NCBI RefSeq assembly: GCF_030294945.1
Contig: NZ_AP018448.1
Coordinates: forward strand, 8,094,501 to 8,158,500
From: Streptomyces graminofaciens
Lineage (GTDB): Bacteria > Actinomycetota > Actinomycetes > Streptomycetales > Streptomycetaceae
DNA: 64,000 nt
Reading direction: 5' to 3'
The notes beneath the pieces were generated by a model. The model was not told where the DNA came from. It saw only the letters and a list, made by a program, of their open reading frames with translations, and ran no database searches. Both the position numbers and the translations under genes were made by a program. Below, one piece after another: positions 42,559-52,164 of this stretch. Position 1 is the first letter of the stretch. Every line of letters begins with the position of its first letter.

Positions 42559-45147
42559 ATGAGCAGCCTCTTTGACGACAGCTTCCTGGCGGACCTCCAG
42601 GCCCCACGGGCCCACACCGAGGAACCTCCGCCACCGCCCGAGGACGATCACGTACCGGAGCCGATTCCGGACGATCTGTTCGGCGGGAAGTTCGACGCGC
42701 CCCCGGACCGGGACGCCTACTACCGCGACGGCGCCTCACGCCCGGTCATCGACCCGGCGGCCCTCCTCGACGGACTCAACGAGAACCAGCGTGCGGCCGT
42801 GGTCCATGCCGGTTCCCCTCTGCTCATCGTGGCCGGCGCCGGGTCCGGCAAGACCCGTGTGCTCACCCACCGCATCGCGCACCTGCTGGGCGAGCGGCAT
42901 GTCCACCCGGGCCAGATCCTCGCGATCACCTTCACCAACAAGGCCGCGGGCGAGATGAAGGAGCGTGTCGAGCAGCTCGTCGGGCCGCGCGCGAACGCGA
43001 TGTGGGTCATGACCTTCCACAGCGCGTGCGTCCGCATCCTGCGGCGCGAGAGCAAGAAGCTCGGCTTCACGTCGTCCTTCTCGATCTACGACGCCGCCGA
43101 CAGCAAGCGGCTGATGGCGCTGGTCTGCCGCGACCTGGACCTCGACCCCAAGCGCTTCCCGCCCAAGTCCTTCAGCGCCAAGATCTCGAACCTGAAGAAC
43201 GAGCTGATCGACGAGGAGGACTTCGCGGCCCAGGCCTCCGACGGCTTCGAGAAGACCCTCGCCCAGGCCTACGCCATGTACCAGTCGCGTCTGCGCGAGG
43301 CGAACGCCCTCGACTTCGACGACCTGATCATGACGACGGTCAATCTGCTGCGCGCCTTCCCGGACGTCGCCGAGCACTACCGCCGCCGCTTCCGCCATGT
43401 CCTCGTCGACGAGTACCAGGACACCAACCACGCGCAGTACGCCCTGGTCAGAGAGCTGGTCGGCACCTCCGAGCACCCGGTCGACGTACCGCCCAACGAG
43501 TGGGACGTACCCCCCGCCGAGCTCTGCGTCGTGGGTGACGCCGACCAGTCGATCTACGCCTTCCGCGGCGCGACCATCCGCAACATCCTCCAGTTCGAGG
43601 AGGACTACCCGGACGCGACGACGATCCTGCTGGAGCAGAACTACCGCTCCACCCAGACCATTCTGAGCGCGGCCAACGCGGTCATCGAGCGCAACGAGTC
43701 CCGGCGCCCCAAGAACCTGTGGACCAACGCGGGCGCGGGCGCGCAGATCACCGGCTATGTCGCCGACACCGAGCACGACGAGGCACAGTTCGTCGCCGAC
43801 GAGATAGACCGACTGACGGACGCGGGTGACGCGAAGGCGGGCGACGTCGCCGTCTTCTACCGCACGAACGCCCAGTCCCGCGTCTTCGAAGAGGTCTTCA
43901 TCCGCGTCGGCCTGCCCTACAAGGTCGTCGGCGGTGTCCGCTTCTACGAGCGCAAGGAGGTCCGGGACGTCCTCGCCTACCTGCGGGTCCTCGCCAACCC
44001 GGAGGACTCGGTCCCGCTGCGCCGCATTCTGAACGTGCCCAAGCGCGGCATCGGCGACCGCGCCGAGGCGATGATCGACGCGCTCTCCCAGCGCGAGAAG
44101 ATCAGCTTCCCGCAGGCGCTGAAGCGCGTCGACGAGGCGTACGGCATGGCGGCCCGGTCGACGAACGCCGTCAAACGGTTCAACACGCTGATGGAGGAGC
44201 TGCGCACGATCGTCGAGTCGGGCGCCGGTCCGGCGACGATCCTGGAGGCGGTCCTCGAACGCACCGGCTATCTGGCCGAGTTGCAGGCATCGACCGACCC
44301 GCAGGACGAGACCCGCATCGAGAACCTCCAGGAACTCGCCGCCGTGGCACTGGAGTTCGAGCAGGAGGCGGCTGCGGCCGAGGCTGCGGCTGCCGGGGGC
44401 GGCGAGGGCGCGGCCGAGGGCGAAGGCGCGGATGCCGGTGCGGATGCCGGTGCGGATGCGGATGCGGGCGCGGTTGCGGTCGCGGTGTCCGGTGGGCTCC
44501 CCGCCTTCCTGGAGCGCGTGGCCCTGGTGGCCGACTCCGACCAGATCCCGGACGAGGAGCAGGACGGCTCGGGTGTCATCACCCTCATGACCCTCCACAC
44601 CGCCAAGGGCCTGGAGTTCCCGGTCGTCTTCCTGACCGGCATGGAGGACGGCGTCTTTCCGCACATGCGCGCCCTCGGCCAGACCAAGGAACTGGAGGAG
44701 GAGAGGCGCCTCGCGTACGTCGGCATCACGCGCGCGCGGGAGCGGCTCTACCTCACGCGCGCTTCGCTGCGCAGCGCCTGGGGCCAGCCCTCGTACAACC
44801 CGCCGTCCCGTTTCCTGGAGGAGATCCCGGCCACCCACCTGGAGTGGAAGCGGAAGGGTGCCTCCGCGCCGGTGTCCTCGGGCCCGGCCGCCGGGATCGC
44901 GTCCTCGCTGTCGTCCGCCCGCTCCCGCTCCTCGGCCGCGGGTGCCTCGGGCTTCGCGACCCGCCGTACGTCCGAGAAGCCGGTGGTGTCCCTGGCCGTC
45001 GGCGACCGAGTCACCCACGACCAGTTCGGTCTCGGCACGGTCGTCGGAGTGAAGGGCACGGGCGCGAACGCGGAGGCCACGGTCGACTTCGGCGACACCA
45101 AGCCGAAGCGGTTGCTGCTGCGGTACGCGCCGGTGGAGAAGCTGTAG
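42559..45147 (+). CDS. pcrA: ATP-dependent DNA helicase PcrA/UvrD
   Basis: An 862-residue superfamily 1A 3-to-5 helicase for repair and removal of RecA or stalled complexes. Motifs are complete: AGAGSGKT (near 93), FTNKAAGEMKER, VDEYQDTN, VGDADQSIYAFRGA, LEQNYRST, TLHTAKGLEFPVVF and YVGITRARERL. A Glu/Gly/Ala/Asp low-complexity insert (about 605-640, GADAGADAGADADAG) interrupts domain 2B and is probably a flexible loop. The C-terminus has the Tudor-like VGDRVTHDQFGLGTVV region that binds RNA polymerase in related helicases. ATG at 42559 follows GGAGAG and a PafBC-type promoter. Confidence 0.96.
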   Translation: MSSLFDDSFLADLQAPRAHTEEPPPPPEDDHVPEPIPDDLFGGKFDAPPDRDAYYRDGASRPVIDPAALLDGLNENQRAAVVHAGSPLLIVAGAGSGKTRVLTHRIAHLLGERHVHPGQILAITFTNKAAGEMKERVEQLVGPRANAMWVMTFHSACVRILRRESKKLGFTSSFSIYDAADSKRLMALVCRDLDLDPKRFPPKSFSAKISNLKNELIDEEDFAAQASDGFEKTLAQAYAMYQSRLREANALDFDDLIMTTVNLLRAFPDVAEHYRRRFRHVLVDEYQDTNHAQYALVRELVGTSEHPVDVPPNEWDVPPAELCVVGDADQSIYAFRGATIRNILQFEEDYPDATTILLEQNYRSTQTILSAANAVIERNESRRPKNLWTNAGAGAQITGYVADTEHDEAQFVADEIDRLTDAGDAKAGDVAVFYRTNAQSRVFEEVFIRVGLPYKVVGGVRFYERKEVRDVLAYLRVLANPEDSVPLRRILNVPKRGIGDRAEAMIDALSQREKISFPQALKRVDEAYGMAARSTNAVKRFNTLMEELRTIVESGAGPATILEAVLERTGYLAELQASTDPQDETRIENLQELAAVALEFEQEAAAAEAAAAGGGEGAAEGEGADAGADAGADADAGAVAVAVSGGLPAFLERVALVADSDQIPDEEQDGSGVITLMTLHTAKGLEFPVVFLTGMEDGVFPHMRALGQTKELEEERRLAYVGITRARERLYLTRASLRSAWGQPSYNPPSRFLEEIPATHLEWKRKGASAPVSSGPAAGIASSLSSARSRSSAAGASGFATRRTSEKPVVSLAVGDRVTHDQFGLGTVVGVKGTGANAEATVDFGDTKPKRLLLRYAPVEKL

Positions 45148-45154
45148 AGCCGCA

Positions 45155-45201
45155 CATACGCGGAGGGCCCCTGCTCACCGAGCAGGGGCCCTCCGCGTAT
45201 G
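45155..45201. terminator. Bidirectional terminator between pcrA and the M23 peptidase gene
   Basis: A perfect 21-base inverted repeat (arms 45155-45175 and 45181-45201) with a 5-base loop, placed between two convergent genes. Confidence 0.9.
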
Positions 45202-45225
45202 CAAGCCGTTGACCGAGACCGGGGG

Positions 45226-46833
45226 TTACGTCGGGTCCAGCCCGTGGCTGCGCAGCCACGGCAGCGGGTCTATGGCCGAGCCGCCGCCGGGGCGTACCTC
45301 GAAGTGGAGGTGCGGGCCGGTCGAGTTGCCCGAGTTGCCCGAGAAGGCGATGGTGTCGCCGGCCTTGACCGTCGTACCCGAGGCGACCTTGTACGTGGAG
45401 AGGTGGCAGTACCAGGTCTCGGTGCCGTCCTTGGCCGTCACGATCACCATGTTGCCGTAGGCGCTGTTCCACTGCGTCCGGACGGTGCCGTCGGTCGCGG
45501 CCATCACCGCCGTGCCGTACGAGACGGGGAAGTCGATGCCGGTGTGCAGGGACATCCAGTTGACGCCGGACTGGCCGTAGTAGGCGCTGAGTCCGTGCGC
45601 GGCGACCGGCAGCGCGAACTTCGGGCGCAGTCGCTCCTTGCGGGCCGCCTCCGCCGCCGCCTTCTTCTGCTCCAGCTCCTGCTGTGCCTTGAGGTCGATG
45701 CGCTCCTGCGTACGGCTCGCCCGGTCGGCGAAGTCGTCCGCTCCGGCGGAGAGGCTTTCGAGCTGGGTGTCCAGCTTGTTGTTGGCGGTGGACGGTTTGA
45801 CCGCGGTGACGTCCGACTTGGTGGTCGCCGTCGTCTCCGTGTCGTCCACGCCGGTGCCGACCGAGGCGGCCGCGATGCCCGCGACACCCATGACGCACGC
45901 CGAGGGAACGGCGACGGTCAGCAGGGCGGAACGTTTGGCCGGAGCCTTGCGTCGCGAGCGCGAGGCGGCACGGGTGGCCGCGCGGCCACCGTTGCCCGCG
46001 CTCCCGCTCCTGGCCGAGCCGGGGGTGACCTCTTCCTCGTCGTCGAGGAGTGCGGCACGGCTGTCGCCGTCGGCCCCGAACTCGTCCTCCGCCGGGAGGG
46101 ATTGGGCCTCGCCGTACAGATCGACCTGCTCGAAGGTCGCGGTCGCCTGCTCGTGGAACGAGACGGTCGAGGGGCGCTCGTCCGACGTGTCCGTCGAAGG
46201 GTGCTCGTGGGCGTCGTAGGACTCGGGGGCACTGCCGCCGTGCTCGTCGTCGGCCGTCTGTGCGCCGTCGCCGTTCCACTGCGTGGCGTCGTACGCGCCG
46301 GTGTCGAAGTGCTGGGTGCCGACCCACTGCTGGGTCTGGTCGTTCTGCCCCAACTGATCGGCCCGGTCGAGCTGTTCGGCCTGGAGCCAGCCGTTCGCGT
46401 CCCACTGGCCGGTGTTGCCGTCGGGACCCGTCGACTGCGCGGGAACCTGGGCGAGGTTCTCGTAACCGGACGTCGTCCAGTCCGTGGTGTCGTAGCTGCC
46501 CGTGTCGTACGCGGCCTGGTGCTGCGCGGCGTACGGGTCGTAGTTCAGCGTCTGGTGGCTGCCCGTCGCCCACTGCGAGGCGTCGTACGAACCGGTGCCC
46601 GCACCGGAGTCGTTGCCCGGCATGTCGCCGAAGAGGGGGTCGACCGCGAAGGTCCCGGTGGCGGGCGTGTGCGCGCCGGTACCGGCGTCAAAACCCGTGG
46701 CGCCGTAGTCGCCGTACGTGGTGAAGTCGCCGTACGTGGCCTCCTGGTGGCCGTGCGACGCATAGGGCGCCGAGTCGGCATCGGAAGCCGGGGCCGGGGG
46801 TGTTGCGGTCCCCGACGGGTGACGATCGTTCAC
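45226..46833 (-). CDS. M23-family (LytM) cell-wall peptidase, membrane-anchored
   Basis: A 535-residue protein. The first 270 residues are acidic, Gln/Gly/Tyr/Thr-rich and probably disordered in the cytoplasm. A basic stretch and a membrane helix (SALLTVAVPSACVMGVAGIAAAS) lie near 300-325, then a coiled coil and a C-terminal LytM domain with the zinc ligands in HTGIDF, HLS and GPHLHFEV. It should hydrolyse peptidoglycan cross-links or, if degenerate elsewhere, regulate amidases. GTG at 46833 follows GAAAGAGAAG. It converges on pcrA. Confidence 0.88.
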   Translation of the reverse strand: MNDRHPSGTATPPAPASDADSAPYASHGHQEATYGDFTTYGDYGATGFDAGTGAHTPATGTFAVDPLFGDMPGNDSGAGTGSYDASQWATGSHQTLNYDPYAAQHQAAYDTGSYDTTDWTTSGYENLAQVPAQSTGPDGNTGQWDANGWLQAEQLDRADQLGQNDQTQQWVGTQHFDTGAYDATQWNGDGAQTADDEHGGSAPESYDAHEHPSTDTSDERPSTVSFHEQATATFEQVDLYGEAQSLPAEDEFGADGDSRAALLDDEEEVTPGSARSGSAGNGGRAATRAASRSRRKAPAKRSALLTVAVPSACVMGVAGIAAASVGTGVDDTETTATTKSDVTAVKPSTANNKLDTQLESLSAGADDFADRASRTQERIDLKAQQELEQKKAAAEAARKERLRPKFALPVAAHGLSAYYGQSGVNWMSLHTGIDFPVSYGTAVMAATDGTVRTQWNSAYGNMVIVTAKDGTETWYCHLSTYKVASGTTVKAGDTIAFSGNSGNSTGPHLHFEVRPGGGSAIDPLPWLRSHGLDPT

Positions 46834-47291
46834 CAACTTCTCTTTCGCCTCGACGACAGGGGCTGGCAGAGCAGTGCGGTGACTGTACCCGGCGGTACGC
46901 GGGCGCGACAATCTTCAACGGGTTTCACGGCTGTAGGAAACGGGCATTCGAGCGTCTTTCGGCGATCAGCGGGCAGGACTTTGGCCTGGGGTTCGAAATC
47001 CGTTCGATTGTGGGCGGCTGTGCCGGGGCTGTGAAACGGCCGTGCCGAGCCCCCGGGCCACCTCGGCGGGGTGTCGGAGCGGTTCCGGCGTGACTCCCGT
47101 GCGGCTGGGGTGGGCGTGGTGCGCGGGCGACGGGCGTGTTGTGGCTGTGGGGCGGGTGTCGCGGGCCGGGTGTGCGGCGGGGGCGTGCGGAGGTGACCGG
47201 GGTTTACCCCGTTTCGCGTGGTTTGGCGCGGTGGGGCTCGCGCTTTCAGGCCCTCGTGGTGTGGCCGGCGCCGGACCCTGGTGAGCAGGGC
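46834..47291. other. Intergenic region with M23 promoter
   Basis: About 460 bases between the lipase stop and the M23 start, both on the minus strand. TACAGT at about 46883-46888 (minus) is a reasonable -10 element for the peptidase gene. The palindrome GTACCGCCGGGTAC overlaps it at 46885-46898, shares 13 bases with the site at 17602 and could be an operator. No gene is seen. Confidence 0.45.
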
Positions 47292-48185
47292 CTACGCCAC
47301 GGTCAGACCTCCGGGGTGGCCGGTGGCGGGCAGGGCTCCGGTCTGCGAGGTGTCCAGGGCCTGGCGTATCCCGGCGGCGACGGCCGGGTGCACGGGCAGC
47401 GCGAGATGTCCGATGCCGGTGACCCTTGTGTTCTGCGCCATCAGATCGGGGTGATCGACGCAGGCGGTCTCCAGCGGGTCCATCAGGTGGTCGAGGTCGC
47501 TCCAGAACGCCACGAAGTGCGTACGGCAGCCCGGCGCCGGCTCGCGCAGCTCCTCGAGCACGTCCGAGCCCGGGCGCATCTGGCGGACGATCGGGTGCGC
47601 GTTCGCCAGCGGTGCGACCCGGGTGCCGGAGTGCGGGGTGCCGAGCGTGACGAGCGTACGGACGCGGAGATCGCCGCCCAGGCGCTGCACGTAGTACCGC
47701 GCGATCAGCCCGCCGAGGCTGTGTCCTACGACGTCCACCCGGTCGTGGCCGGTGCGCTCGCAGATGTCCTCTATATGCCGGCCGAGCAGCTCGGCGGCGG
47801 CGCGGATGTCGCAGGTCAGAGGAGAGTAGTTGAGGGACTCGATCTGGCGGCGGCCGTGCTGGGCCAGGGAGCGGCGCAGCAGGACGAAGACGGAACGGTT
47901 GTCGATGAAGCCGTGCAGCAGGACGACGGGCGGCTTCTCCTCGGTCGGCAGCTGAGCGGTCCGGTCGGGAAGATCCGGCGAGGGGTCGGACGGGGCGGTG
48001 GGGGCCGGACGGCGTTCCTGGACGAGCCCGGAGGGGTAGATCAACAGATGTCCGGCGAGGATCGCGAGCTCCAGCGCGGTCGCTTTCAGCAGGGCCATCG
48101 ACAGCCCTGTCAGCCTGGCGGGCAGCAACCGCTCGTAGAGCGGAAGCAAGGGCTGAACCGCCTTGGTGACCTTCGTCCCCGACAT
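47292..48185 (-). CDS. Alpha/beta-hydrolase, lipase family
   Basis: A 297-residue hydrolase. The oxyanion motif is LLHGF (residues 89-93) and the nucleophile is Ser156 in GHSLGG; the catalytic His is likely in GIGHLALP near the C-terminus. The layout fits bacterial triacylglycerol lipases or carboxylesterases (PF01674 or PGAP1-like). A hydrophobic segment at about 26-50 suggests membrane attachment rather than a cleaved signal. ATG at 48185 has AGGAGGT upstream. Confidence 0.85.
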   Translation of the reverse strand: MSGTKVTKAVQPLLPLYERLLPARLTGLSMALLKATALELAILAGHLLIYPSGLVQERRPAPTAPSDPSPDLPDRTAQLPTEEKPPVVLLHGFIDNRSVFVLLRRSLAQHGRRQIESLNYSPLTCDIRAAAELLGRHIEDICERTGHDRVDVVGHSLGGLIARYYVQRLGGDLRVRTLVTLGTPHSGTRVAPLANAHPIVRQMRPGSDVLEELREPAPGCRTHFVAFWSDLDHLMDPLETACVDHPDLMAQNTRVTGIGHLALPVHPAVAAGIRQALDTSQTGALPATGHPGGLTVA

Positions 48186-48453
48186 CCCCGACCTCCTGTC
48201 GGCACGCGGGTGGACGACTCTGTCCTCCCCCGTATGCCCTCATGGAGAGCTGTGACGGTGACCTGATCGCTCAGGGCGCTCCCCGTGTCCGTACTGCCGT
48301 GCGCTGCGAACGTATGTCCTGTCGTGTGATTTCCCCCTCGCCCTCCACTGTGAAACTGCCGGTTGCGGGATGCTGGAGATAACGTTCGTTCACTACCCCG
48401 GCGCGGGTGCGAGTGGCCGGACTGGTCGGTGTAGTCGTTTCATGGAGGCAGTG

Positions 48454-48870
48454 ATGGGTGTGGCAGCCGGTCCGATCCGCGTGGTGGTGGCCAAGCCGGG
48501 ACTCGACGGCCACGATCGCGGTGCCAAGGTGATCGCGCGGGCGCTGCGCGACGCCGGTATGGAGGTCATCTACACCGGCCTCCACCAGACGCCGGAGCAG
48601 ATCGTCGGCACCGCCATCCAGGAGGACGCGGACGCGATCGGTCTCTCCATCCTCTCCGGCGCCCACAACACGCTCTTCGCGGCCGTCATCGACCTGCTCG
48701 CCGAGCGTGATGCCGCCGACATCCTCGTGTTCGGCGGCGGCATCATTCCCGAGGCCGACATCCAGCCCCTCAAGGACAAGGGTGTCGCCGAGATCTTCAC
48801 GCCGGGCGCGACGACCGCGTCGATCGTGGACTGGGTGCGGGCGAACGTACGGCAGCCGGCCGGAGCGTAG
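48454..48870 (+). CDS. icmB: Isobutyryl-CoA mutase small subunit, B12-binding
   Basis: A 138-residue stand-alone cobalamin-binding protein with the DxHxxG motif (DGHDRG, 18-23; His20 is the lower cobalt ligand), LSILSGAHN and [11 protein letters not shown]. In Streptomyces the small subunit IcmB joins the separate large subunit IcmA to interconvert isobutyryl-CoA and butyryl-CoA, linking valine breakdown to fatty acid and polyketide precursors. Length matches IcmB. The large subunit is not in the window. ATG at 48454 follows GGAGG; GTG at 48451 is possible. Confidence 0.88.
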   Translation: MGVAAGPIRVVVAKPGLDGHDRGAKVIARALRDAGMEVIYTGLHQTPEQIVGTAIQEDADAIGLSILSGAHNTLFAAVIDLLAERDAADILVFGGGIIPEADIQPLKDKGVAEIFTPGATTASIVDWVRANVRQPAGA

Positions 48871-48969
48871 GCCTCCGGACGGGGCGGGTTGGTCGTGGCC
48901 GAGGTGGTGGGCCGGCTGTAGCCGGGCTCGAGTAGGGCAGGCGACGACGAGGACGGGACGCTTTCGGGG

Positions 48970-50574
48970 TCACGGCGGCGGTGTCAGTTCCGCTCGCATC
49001 GCCGCGCGCAACCGCAACGTGGTCGTCAGTCGCTGAAACGCCTCCGCCCAGTACCCCCCGGCCCCGGGCGAAGCGCCCTCCGTCTCCTCCGGCGTCGCCG
49101 CGAGCGGATCCAGCCGCACCGCCTCCGCCGGGTCCAGACAACGCTCGGCCAGCCCCATCACCCCACTGAAGCTCCACGGATAGCTCCCGGCGTCCCGGGC
49201 GATGTCGAGCGCGTCCACCACCGCCCGCCCCAACGGCGGCGCCCACGGCACGGCACACACCCCGAGCAGCTGGAACGCCTCCGACAGCCCGTGCGTCCCG
49301 ATGAACCCCGCCACCCACGCGGCCCGCTCGTCCGCCTCCAACGTCGCCAGCAACTTGGCCCGCTCGGCCGACGACACGGCCCCCGGCCCCCCTGCCTCGG
49401 GCGTCGACGGCGCCCCCAGCAACGCCCGCGACCACCCGGGATCCCGCTGCCGCACCGCCGCCCGGCACCACGCCGCGTGCAACTCGCCCTGCCAGTCGTC
49501 CGCGACCGGCAACGTCACGATCTCCTCCGGCGTACGCCCCCCGAACCGCCCCGACCACGCCCCGAGCGGTGTCGCCTCCACCAACTGGCCCAGCCACCAC
49601 GACCGTTCACCCCGTCCGGCGGGAGCCTTGGCCACCACACCGTCGCGCTCCATGCCGGCATCGCACGCGTGCGGTGCCTCGACCACCAGCGTGGGCGTGT
49701 CGCCCGTGTGGTCGACCGCCACGCAGGCCGTCGCCCGTACCGCCATCCGTCCCGCGAGCGCCGAGTCGGGCAGCGCGGACAGCAACTCCGCTGCCGTGGC
49801 CCGCACATTCCGGCTGCGGTCCGCCAACGCCCCCTCCAGGAAGGGCTCGTCCGCCGACTCCAGCCCCGTACGGAGCGTGTCGAGGAACATCAACCGGTCC
49901 TCGGCCCGCTCCGTCGCCCACGTCGACATCAGCAACTCACGGGCGGCCGCGGCCTCCTGGGCCCGTATCCCGGTGAGCAGAGCCACCCGCTCCGCGAACA
50001 GGCCCTCCTGCCAGAGCCGCCGCACCCGGTCCGGCTCGTCCGCCCCGGGCAGGGCCGAACCGCCGCCCGGCGCGGCGCGCAGCGCGAACCGCCAGTCGGA
50101 GTTGAGCCGGGCCAGCCACAGCGCGCGCGGGCCCGCGAAGGCCAGGGCGGCGGGGCGCAGGTCGGTACGCCCGCGCGCCGCGTCCAGCAGCGCGGGCAGC
50201 GCCTCCGGGGGCGCCGCGTAGCCGTACGCGTTCGCCAGGGCCAGCCACTGCGGCAGCAGTTCCATCAGATCGGGCGCCGTGCCCCTGCGGCCACCGCCCG
50301 TGCCGGGCCGGTCGGCCAGCAGCGTGGTGAGCCTGCGCGTCGCGGCGGGTGGCAGCGCCGCCCGCCGGTCCGCCGCCGCGGGTTCCGGCCGCGCCGCCGC
50401 CCGTACGGGCCGTATCCCCGCCCTGCGCCGCACGGTCTCCACCGCCGCCGCGTCCACCAGGGCCACCGGCGCCTGACGGCCGTGCACCGCCCCCACGGGC
50501 ATACGACGGTCCGTGCCGAGCAACGCCGTGGTGACGAGCTCCTCCCAGGCGCTCGCCGCCGAAGTGCCGGTCAT
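48970..50574 (-). CDS. DUF5691 family protein of the SWIM/MoxR/VWA system
   Basis: A 534-residue cytoplasmic protein, mostly helical and Ala/Leu/Arg-rich, with the start motif WEELVTTALLGTDRR typical of DUF5691. The middle looks HEAT-like (RNVRATAAELLSALPDSALAG). No enzyme motif is seen. It lies 68 bases after the SWIM gene on the same strand and both are probably expressed from the PafBC-type promoter at 52038-52060. ATG at 50574 follows AAAGGAA; the longer frame to 51369 is a shadow of the SWIM gene. Confidence 0.85.
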   Translation of the reverse strand: MTGTSAASAWEELVTTALLGTDRRMPVGAVHGRQAPVALVDAAAVETVRRRAGIRPVRAAARPEPAAADRRAALPPAATRRLTTLLADRPGTGGGRRGTAPDLMELLPQWLALANAYGYAAPPEALPALLDAARGRTDLRPAALAFAGPRALWLARLNSDWRFALRAAPGGGSALPGADEPDRVRRLWQEGLFAERVALLTGIRAQEAAAARELLMSTWATERAEDRLMFLDTLRTGLESADEPFLEGALADRSRNVRATAAELLSALPDSALAGRMAVRATACVAVDHTGDTPTLVVEAPHACDAGMERDGVVAKAPAGRGERSWWLGQLVEATPLGAWSGRFGGRTPEEIVTLPVADDWQGELHAAWCRAAVRQRDPGWSRALLGAPSTPEAGGPGAVSSAERAKLLATLEADERAAWVAGFIGTHGLSEAFQLLGVCAVPWAPPLGRAVVDALDIARDAGSYPWSFSGVMGLAERCLDPAEAVRLDPLAATPEETEGASPGAGGYWAEAFQRLTTTLRLRAAMRAELTPPP

Positions 50575-50642
50575 GAGGGTTCCTTTCGTACGGAGACGAT
50601 CGGTCGGGAACGCCGAGTCGGTCGGGTTCGCGCTGGTGGGCC

Positions 50643-52031
50643 TCAGCACAGCGTCACCATCCGCCCGGCCACGGCCCCGTCGGCCCCGTCGGCTCCACCG
50701 GTCCCTTCCGCCCAGGCCGTAAGTGGTGTGAAGCCCCGGTGGCCGCACTCGCCGAAGACCGTGACGGGGGTGCCGCCGGAGAGGGCGGCCAGGCGCCACA
50801 GGCCCGGGCGGGTGCCGGCGGACGGGGTCAGGGGCAGGGCCAGCTCGCCGGCGGGGTCCGTCAGCTGCCAGCCGTCGCCGTCCGGGGTCGGTATCACCCC
50901 GGCGAGCGTCACCGGGTACGAGTCCAGCCACGGGTCGTCCCGCAGGGCCTCGCCGTAGCGCGCCGCGGCCTCGGCCGGGGTCACACCCGGGGGCCGTATC
51001 GCCGCCGGCTCGGGGACGGTGAACCGCTCGCCCAAGGCGGCGCGCAGCTGCCCCGCGCCGGGGTACGACGACACCTCCGCCTCGAACGCCAGCCCGACCG
51101 GCAGTGACAGCTCGGGCGCGCGGCCGGCGGCGCCGTAGGAGAGGAGCAGTGCCGTACGGCCCGACTCGGCGCCGTGGACCCAGATGCGGCGGGTGGTGAG
51201 GCGGGTGTCCGCCGTGTCGTACTGGGCGAGGGCCAGCCAGCGGTCGCGGACCGGCGGGCCGTCCGGGGAGCCGGGCAGGCCGACCCGGGAGCGGACCGTC
51301 GCCGCGAGTCCCTCCGGGAGCCGTTCGCGACGCAGCCAGCCCTGGACGAGGAGGTGCAGAAGCGCGCACTCCTCAAGGAGCCGGACCGGCCAGCCGGGGC
51401 CCGAGCCCGGTATCGCACCCAATTCCCTTACACGGGCGGCCAGTCCGGGGGCCTGGGCGTCGACCATGCGGGCCGCCGTCTCCTCCCACAGCCCGTACCC
51501 CGCCCGCTCCGCGGCGGCCAGGCCGCCGCGGAGCAGATCGCCCAGGCGCTGCTCCAGCTCCGTCGCGCCCGCGGTGATGCGTTCGGCGCGGCGCTCCGCC
51601 CTGCGGAGCGCCGCCTCCGGGTCAGCGGACGTGGCCCCAGATGCCGCGCCCGTCCTCGTCGTCCTCTCCGCTGCGCGCGTGCGGCGCCCGGAGAGCCACT
51701 GCTCCGCCCAGTCCGGCGCCTGCCCATGCGGCACCGCACCGTCGTCGGCCGCCCAGAGCAGCAGCAGTCCCAGTGCGTGCTTGCACGGGAACTTGCGGCT
51801 CGGACAACTGCACTTGTACGCGGGCCCGGAGGGATCCGCGACGTCGACCACGGTCTGATACGGCTTGCTGCCACTGCCTTTGCACAGTCCCCACACCGTC
51901 CCCTCGTCCGAAGTGCCCGCCTGCGACCACGGTCCGGCCGCGGCGAGTTTGCTTCCGGCTTTGCGCGACGCTGCGTCAGGCGCCGATGCCAGCACCTGCT
52001 CAGCCGTCCAGCGCACCCCCTGCTGAGTCAT
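50643..52031 (-). CDS. SWIM zinc-finger protein of the MoxR/VWA system
   Basis: A 462-residue protein with a SWIM zinc finger near the N-terminus (Cys74, Cys76, Cys83, His85 in CSCPSRKFPCKH), a fold that binds DNA or proteins. A helical Ala/Arg-rich part and a beta-rich C-terminal half follow. It is the counterpart of E. coli YehQ in the yehL-M-P-Q layout. The PafBC-type promoter lies so close that transcription would start at or next to the ATG (six bases after TACCTT), giving a leaderless message. It is divergent from the MoxR gene. Confidence 0.9.
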   Translation of the reverse strand: MTQQGVRWTAEQVLASAPDAASRKAGSKLAAAGPWSQAGTSDEGTVWGLCKGSGSKPYQTVVDVADPSGPAYKCSCPSRKFPCKHALGLLLLWAADDGAVPHGQAPDWAEQWLSGRRTRAAERTTRTGAASGATSADPEAALRRAERRAERITAGATELEQRLGDLLRGGLAAAERAGYGLWEETAARMVDAQAPGLAARVRELGAIPGSGPGWPVRLLEECALLHLLVQGWLRRERLPEGLAATVRSRVGLPGSPDGPPVRDRWLALAQYDTADTRLTTRRIWVHGAESGRTALLLSYGAAGRAPELSLPVGLAFEAEVSSYPGAGQLRAALGERFTVPEPAAIRPPGVTPAEAAARYGEALRDDPWLDSYPVTLAGVIPTPDGDGWQLTDPAGELALPLTPSAGTRPGLWRLAALSGGTPVTVFGECGHRGFTPLTAWAEGTGGADGADGAVAGRMVTLC

Positions 52032-52037
52032 GTTCCG

Positions 52038-52060
52038 AAGGTAGATCCCACCACTGACAA
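52038..52060 (-). promoter_or_regulatory. PafBC-type DNA-damage promoter of the SWIM-DUF5691 genes
   Basis: On the minus strand: TTGTCAGTG (52060-52052), eight bases, TACCTT (52043-52038), then six bases to the ATG. This is an exact match to TTGTCRGTG-N8-TANNNT. Confidence 0.8.
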
Positions 52061-52098
52061 TTGGCTTGCGCCACTCGATTTTCGCAGGTCAGACTGGA

Positions 52099-52121
52099 TT
52101 GTCAGTGGCGTGGTGCAGTGT
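52099..52121 (+). promoter_or_regulatory. PafBC-type promoter of the MoxR-DUF5682-VWA genes
   Basis: On the plus strand: TTGTCAGTG (52099-52107), eight bases, CAGTGT (52116-52121). The upstream element is perfect; the -10 has C for T at its first position. Expected start near 52128, leaving about 37 bases before the ATG at 52165. With the minus-strand site it forms an 11-base inverted repeat (CCACTGACAAT and ATTGTCAGTGG). Confidence 0.7.
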
Positions 52122-52164
52122 GGTCAGCAGATCCGAACCGGCCGAGCTGGAGGGGGACTCAGCC

